45,662 nt of DNA, taken from the NCBI GenBank assembly GCA_902510995.1, contig CABXDL010000009.1, positions 1 through 45,662 on the forward strand, read 5' to 3'. Shown in pieces: positions 42,636 to 45,662 of the stretch. The DNA comes from an uncultured Candidatus Actinomarina sp. GTDB lineage: Bacteria > Actinomycetota > Acidimicrobiia > Actinomarinales > Actinomarinaceae. The translations under genes and the position numbers were made by a program. Position 1 is the stretch's first letter. Each line of letters starts with the position of its first letter. Under the pieces are notes generated by a model that had not been told where the DNA came from, made no database searches, and saw nothing but the letters and a program-made list of their open reading frames with translations.

Positions 42636-43985
42636 TTAGTCATCACTTTCTTCAAAAACTAAGTCACACAATTCTCCAGCATCAGTAGTGAAAATTTCAT
42701 AAAGAGTCAACGAATTTTCGTATTTAATGATCATCTCATCGTATAATAAACTCAAGTTTTTTTCATCTTCTTGATTGAATGCGATAAAATTTTCTATAAT
42801 TTCATTAATTTCTTCTTCACTATCTGCTTCTTGACCTTCTTCAAAAACTTTCTCAACTTTAGTAATAAATTCATCGTATCTAGTAATAAGCGCTATTGCA
42901 TCATCAATAGCTGAAAGTTCCATTGTTATTAGTTCTTCTATTTGAGCTTTTAACTCTATGTGTTCCTCATCAATATCTGGAATACCTGTAGCTTTTATCG
43001 TATTACTTAACTTCACTAATTCATCTATATCATTTTTAAACCTGTATAAATTTAGCTCCGCATGCAATTCTTTTTGTTCTTTGGAGGTTAAGTTAAAATA
43101 GTATTCAAAATTATTATATTCATACAAAAAGTTATCATAAGTTTCATATGCTTCATCAAATTGGTCATTATATTTTACATCAATATCCCAAAAAGAATTA
43201 TAGTAATTCAAAATTACATCACATGAATCATCAATTGGATCTGTAATTTTGTCTAAGATTGTTGGTATTGAAGTAGCTGGAGCTTCTGAAGTTGAATCAA
43301 GAGTTGTTTCAGGCTGCCTGTCCAGAATAGAAGGAAGAATAAAAATATAAAAGAATCCAATTATTAATAAAATTCCAGCGTTTCTTCTAATAAGTTTTTT
43401 ACTCTTTTCTGGGTCTTTACTTTTTCCCCAGATCCAGTTCAGATATTTCTCTTCCGGATCCGGAGGAGGTGTCTCCGGCCCTTCTTCAATATTTTGATTA
43501 TCTTCATTAACTTCTTTTTGGAAATATTCATTTATTTCTTTAGCAAATTTTTTAATTATCAATTCTCTTAAACCAGGCTTTAACTCTCTGAGTCCTTGAT
43601 CCTCGTTATTTGGAGACTGATATTCTAAAATCTCTTTATTGATTTTATATTTGTTATCTAAATCTGTATCTACAAATATAGGAATTATAAGAAAATCAGA
43701 GTTTTCCTTTTTCCTCTTAAGAATTTCTGGTATTTCATTATTATTTATGAAATCACTATTAATAAAATTATTTGAAATAAAGAGTACCGCACCTGAGGAT
43801 CTTTGGATGTATTCTTGTAGTTTTTCTTTAGATTTATCACCAAGATTTAATACGTTTCGAGATTTATCAATTATTAGATTTATTTTATTTTTATAGTTCT
43901 TAGCTTCTTCTTCAAAGTCATATAAAAAACTTGTAACAATATCGTAATCTTCTCGCGCGTAACATATAAAGAGATCTTTATCCAT
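42636..43985 (-). CDS. Membrane-anchored TIR-domain protein
   Basis: 449 aa from the ATG at 43985 (an open frame continues 10 codons to a TTG). The TIR domain starts at once, MDKDLFICYAREDYDIVTSF, followed by SGAVLFISNNFINSDFINNNE, where Glu about 84 fits the catalytic Glu of NAD-cleaving TIRs, and then FLIIPIFVDT. A Pro/Glu linker, one membrane helix at about 202-221 (AGILLIIGFFYIFILPSIL) and a C-terminal acidic helical region of over 200 aa follow. TACTAT at -12 to -7 suggests a leaderless start. It is divergent from the TerB-like pair. Probable NADase-type effector or signalling protein; activity is inference. Confidence 0.82.
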   Translation of the reverse strand: MDKDLFICYAREDYDIVTSFLYDFEEEAKNYKNKINLIIDKSRNVLNLGDKSKEKLQEYIQRSSGAVLFISNNFINSDFINNNEIPEILKRKKENSDFLIIPIFVDTDLDNKYKINKEILEYQSPNNEDQGLRELKPGLRELIIKKFAKEINEYFQKEVNEDNQNIEEGPETPPPDPEEKYLNWIWGKSKDPEKSKKLIRRNAGILLIIGFFYIFILPSILDRQPETTLDSTSEAPATSIPTILDKITDPIDDSCDVILNYYNSFWDIDVKYNDQFDEAYETYDNFLYEYNNFEYYFNLTSKEQKELHAELNLYRFKNDIDELVKLSNTIKATGIPDIDEEHIELKAQIEELITMELSAIDDAIALITRYDEFITKVEKVFEEGQEADSEEEINEIIENFIAFNQEDEKNLSLLYDEMIIKYENSLTLYEIFTTDAGELCDLVFEESDD

Positions 43986-44076
43986 GATTTGATAGTAATA
44001 AGATTTTTTATTCAATAAAATTATTTATCAAAAAAAACTGATGTGAATTTTGCGAATTTACTTTAAACTAATATTT

Positions 44077-44499
44077 GTGGATTACAGAACTTTATTTTCA
44101 AGTGAAGAATGGGATATTTTAAGAGCTGCACCATTTAATGTTCAAGTATTAGTTTCACAAGCAGATGATGAGAGAGAGCTAGATGAAATAGGGCCACTTC
44201 TTGATATTTTAATTTCTTATGATGGAGATCCTTTCGTGAAAGAGGTGTTTAGAGATTCACTAGAAGCAACTGAGGAAACAAGATTAATTAAAGACACCAG
44301 AGATGCGTTAAATGAAGTAAGTAGTGCAGTTAATTTAATAAAAAAGAATATTGAGACGAATGGACTTGGGGAAGATACATTAGATATATTCTGTGCTCAA
44401 CTATTAGAGATTGCAGAACAAACTGCTACGGCTGACTTAGAAGGACTAGAAAAAGAAGAAGAGAGTATTATTAATTTACTCAAAAAGAAATTCTCCTAA
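44077..44499 (+). CDS. TerB-like small helical protein, copy 1
   Basis: 140 aa from the GTG at 44077, chosen because MDYRTLFSSEEWDILRAAP then aligns from residue 1 with its downstream paralogue (MSLQDIFTDEQIKTLQQAP); a longer frame opens at 44050. All-helical and acidic. The C-terminal helix pair AEQTATADLEGLEKEEESIINLL is reminiscent of TerB-like domains (A..aDg.i...E...i..l). TAAACT (44064-44069) ends 7 bases before GTG. Divergent from the TIR gene with 91 bases between. Function unknown. Confidence 0.6.
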   Translation: MDYRTLFSSEEWDILRAAPFNVQVLVSQADDERELDEIGPLLDILISYDGDPFVKEVFRDSLEATEETRLIKDTRDALNEVSSAVNLIKKNIETNGLGEDTLDIFCAQLLEIAEQTATADLEGLEKEEESIINLLKKKFS

Positions 44500-44502
44500 A
44501 CT

Positions 44503-44925
44503 ATGTCGCTTCAAGATATCTTTACTGATGAACAAATTAAAACTTTACAACAAGCACCATTAGATGTTGCAGCATTAGCAGCAGAAGCAGACATGGAACT
44601 AGAAGAAGTAGAACTTGAAGAATTAAGTATTCAACTAACCACTTACGACAACAATCCTTTAGTAAAAGAGCTATTTCTTTCTGCAAAAGAGCTTCTAGAT
44701 AGTGGGTTTGAATATTCACTCCATGATTCTAGATCAAATTTATCAAATATAAACGCTACTCTTTCATCGTCAAAAAAATATGATGAGTGTATTCCTGAGT
44801 TTAAGAAAGCATTACTACGACTTGCAATGGCGATCGTGGTCGTAAATGAAGAGATTACAGGTACAGAAAAAACTCAGGTAGAAGAGATAGCAAATTATTT
44901 AGATTGGTCTGTTACTGATATTTAA
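44503..44925 (+). CDS. TerB-like small helical protein, copy 2 (tandem paralogue)
   Basis: 140 aa, 3 bases after copy 1, and similar along the first 70 residues (FT/S-E-..-L..AP..V..L...AD.E.E...; LT/S-YD.-.P-.VKE-.F). The C-terminal LLRLAMAIVVVNEEITGTEKTQVEEIANYL has the A...G.it..E...i..ia spacing of TerB-like helical domains. The two diverge clearly, suggesting an old duplication and a heteromeric pair. Weak family call; tandem paralogy itself is well supported by eye. Confidence 0.62.
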   Translation: MSLQDIFTDEQIKTLQQAPLDVAALAAEADMELEEVELEELSIQLTTYDNNPLVKELFLSAKELLDSGFEYSLHDSRSNLSNINATLSSSKKYDECIPEFKKALLRLAMAIVVVNEEITGTEKTQVEEIANYLDWSVTDI

Positions 44926-45051
44926 CTACAGTTGGTTGGGTTAAGTTCTATAGGGTTACTTATTTCCCCTTGACCAGATATAAATGTAAATGTAAGGCGT
45001 TGATTTTTAAAAATACTATTTACATTACTTTTTATATAGTGATCAAGGATT

Positions 45052-45662
45052 TTAAGGACATATACAAGGGGAACACCAATCACCGCTATATTGTGATAAT
45101 GCAAATCTTTCAACTTCAGATTGAGGATAAACAGGGGTCCATTCAGCTCTGCCACCACAATTGGACGTACAGCTTCCCTGAACAGGAGCTACCGTTACAG
45201 TGTGCGTCCAAAGCAATAAACCAGCATCACCATTTTCTCCTCCTAAGAAGGTATCTCCAACTTGTAATTCACCAGTAGGTTGGAGACTTACATTCTGGCT
45301 TGACCCATTAACTAGAGCTGTTGTGCTACCTCCTGGATCGACCACATAACGTGATGCTCCATTTCTAGGCACACAGCCCTGGCACGCTTTAGTTGTTTCT
45401 GCATTTGCTCTCCACCTAGAACAAGCTTCTTCGAAACTTATACAAGGGAGGGTAGTTGTTGTTGTATTTGATGGAGGTAAAGTTGTAGTTGTATTAGATG
45501 GAGGAAGAGTAGTAGTAGGAGTATTAATAACTACAGGATACCAGTCAGTAAAAGGGCCCCATTGTTCATTATTAATCTGAGTACACGAACCAGTTTGCCC
45601 TGGTTGAAGACAATTCACATAGTTTCCGTATTTTGCATGTGCTTTAACATAAACGGTGTCAT
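45052..45662 (-). CDS. Secreted/surface protein with Thr/Pro linker (C-terminal part; cut by window edge)
   Basis: The frame is open from the right edge (no stop up to 45662; internal starts are not decisive) to TAA at 45052. About 200 residues are visible. The linker TTTLPPSNTTTTLPPSNTTT consists of repeats of a roughly 27-base DNA unit (about 45450-45525), typical of cell-surface spacers in Acidimicrobiia. Cys-rich stretches (EEACSRWRANAETTKACQGC, GDWCSPCICP) predict disulfides and an extracellular location. No catalytic motif recognised. Downstream, a different frame continues to 44922, which may be the original C-terminus. Confidence 0.75.
   Translation of the reverse strand, partial: DTVYVKAHAKYGNYVNCLQPGQTGSCTQINNEQWGPFTDWYPVVINTPTTTLPPSNTTTTLPPSNTTTTTLPCISFEEACSRWRANAETTKACQGCVPRNGASRYVVDPGGSTTALVNGSSQNVSLQPTGELQVGDTFLGGENGDAGLLLWTHTVTVAPVQGSCTSNCGGRAEWTPVYPQSEVERFALSQYSGDWCSPCICP

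Noticed and set aside
45450-45525. CRISPR-like short repeats
   Set aside because: The repeats are in frame and encode Thr/Pro linker units with no unique spacers; they are low-complexity coding repeats.
28621-45662. Accessory region as an integrated prophage or ICE
   Set aside because: No integrase, terminase, capsid, portal, relaxase or transposase motifs in any frame, and the only tRNA (21387) is 7 kb away with no visible attachment-site duplication.

Overview
The window is a gene-dense, AT-rich bacterial chromosome segment. It most likely comes from a streamlined marine actinobacterium of the Candidatus Actinomarina / Acidimicrobiia type. The evidence for this is a WhiB-family iron-sulfur regulator, a UPF0182 membrane protein, a DUF2342 zincin-like protein, a YlbL-type PDZ/Lon protease, an Mrp ATPase without the CxxC pair, a Thr/Pro-rich surface linker of a type I associate with Acidimicrobiia, low GC by eye, and gaps of only a few bases (often overlaps) between genes. 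The taxonomic call is inference; no rRNA gene is present.

Bases 1-7270 hold central carbon metabolism. A + strand run sucC (partial)-sucD-icd-mdh is followed by an HU gene with its own promoter and a shared bidirectional terminator, then a converging succinate dehydrogenase operon (sdhC-sdhD-sdhA-sdhB plus a small SCP2-like gene). Bases 7300-10470 carry whiB, a peroxiredoxin and an htrA/DUF2342 pair. Bases 10530-17470 form a branched-chain-amino-acid-type (Liv) ABC transporter operon with an embedded acyl-CoA synthetase, ending with the substrate-binding lipoprotein and a strong terminator. The first gene, livF, appears to start with ATT. Bases 17480-28230 are housekeeping and envelope genes: YlbL-type protease, UPF0182, an initiator tRNA, TlpA-like thioredoxin, Mrp, UppP, PlsY, a translin-family protein, a hotdog thioesterase and a GMC oxidoreductase. 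Two small genes missed by ordinary length cutoffs lie here (45 and 51 aa).

Bases 28270-45662 are an accessory region that looks like a defence/conflict island. A 50-aa Cys-rich gene with its own promoter and terminator is followed by a tight four-gene operon: DNA methyltransferase, ParB-like DGNRR protein, SNF2-type helicase, and DUF3883 nuclease-like protein. This is a plausible methylation-linked anti-phage system. After a decayed gene fragment comes a second four-gene operon: a membrane-anchored vWA protein, a 1057-aa tubulin/FtsZ-like GTPase, an 816-aa two-TM protein, and a PD-(D/E)XK-like nuclease. Beyond it lie a 2-TM protein, a DUF805 protein, a membrane-anchored TIR protein, and a divergent tandem pair of small TerB-like helical proteins. 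The vWA-tubulin-membrane-nuclease module with adjacent TIR and TerB-like genes is the best candidate for a poorly described system. The window ends inside a secreted Cys- and Thr/Pro-rich surface protein.

Several genes have a -10-like hexamer about 7-9 bases before the start codon and no Shine-Dalgarno, suggesting widespread leaderless transcripts. Others, including livF, the binding protein, whiB and the 50-aa gene, have strong Shine-Dalgarno sequences.
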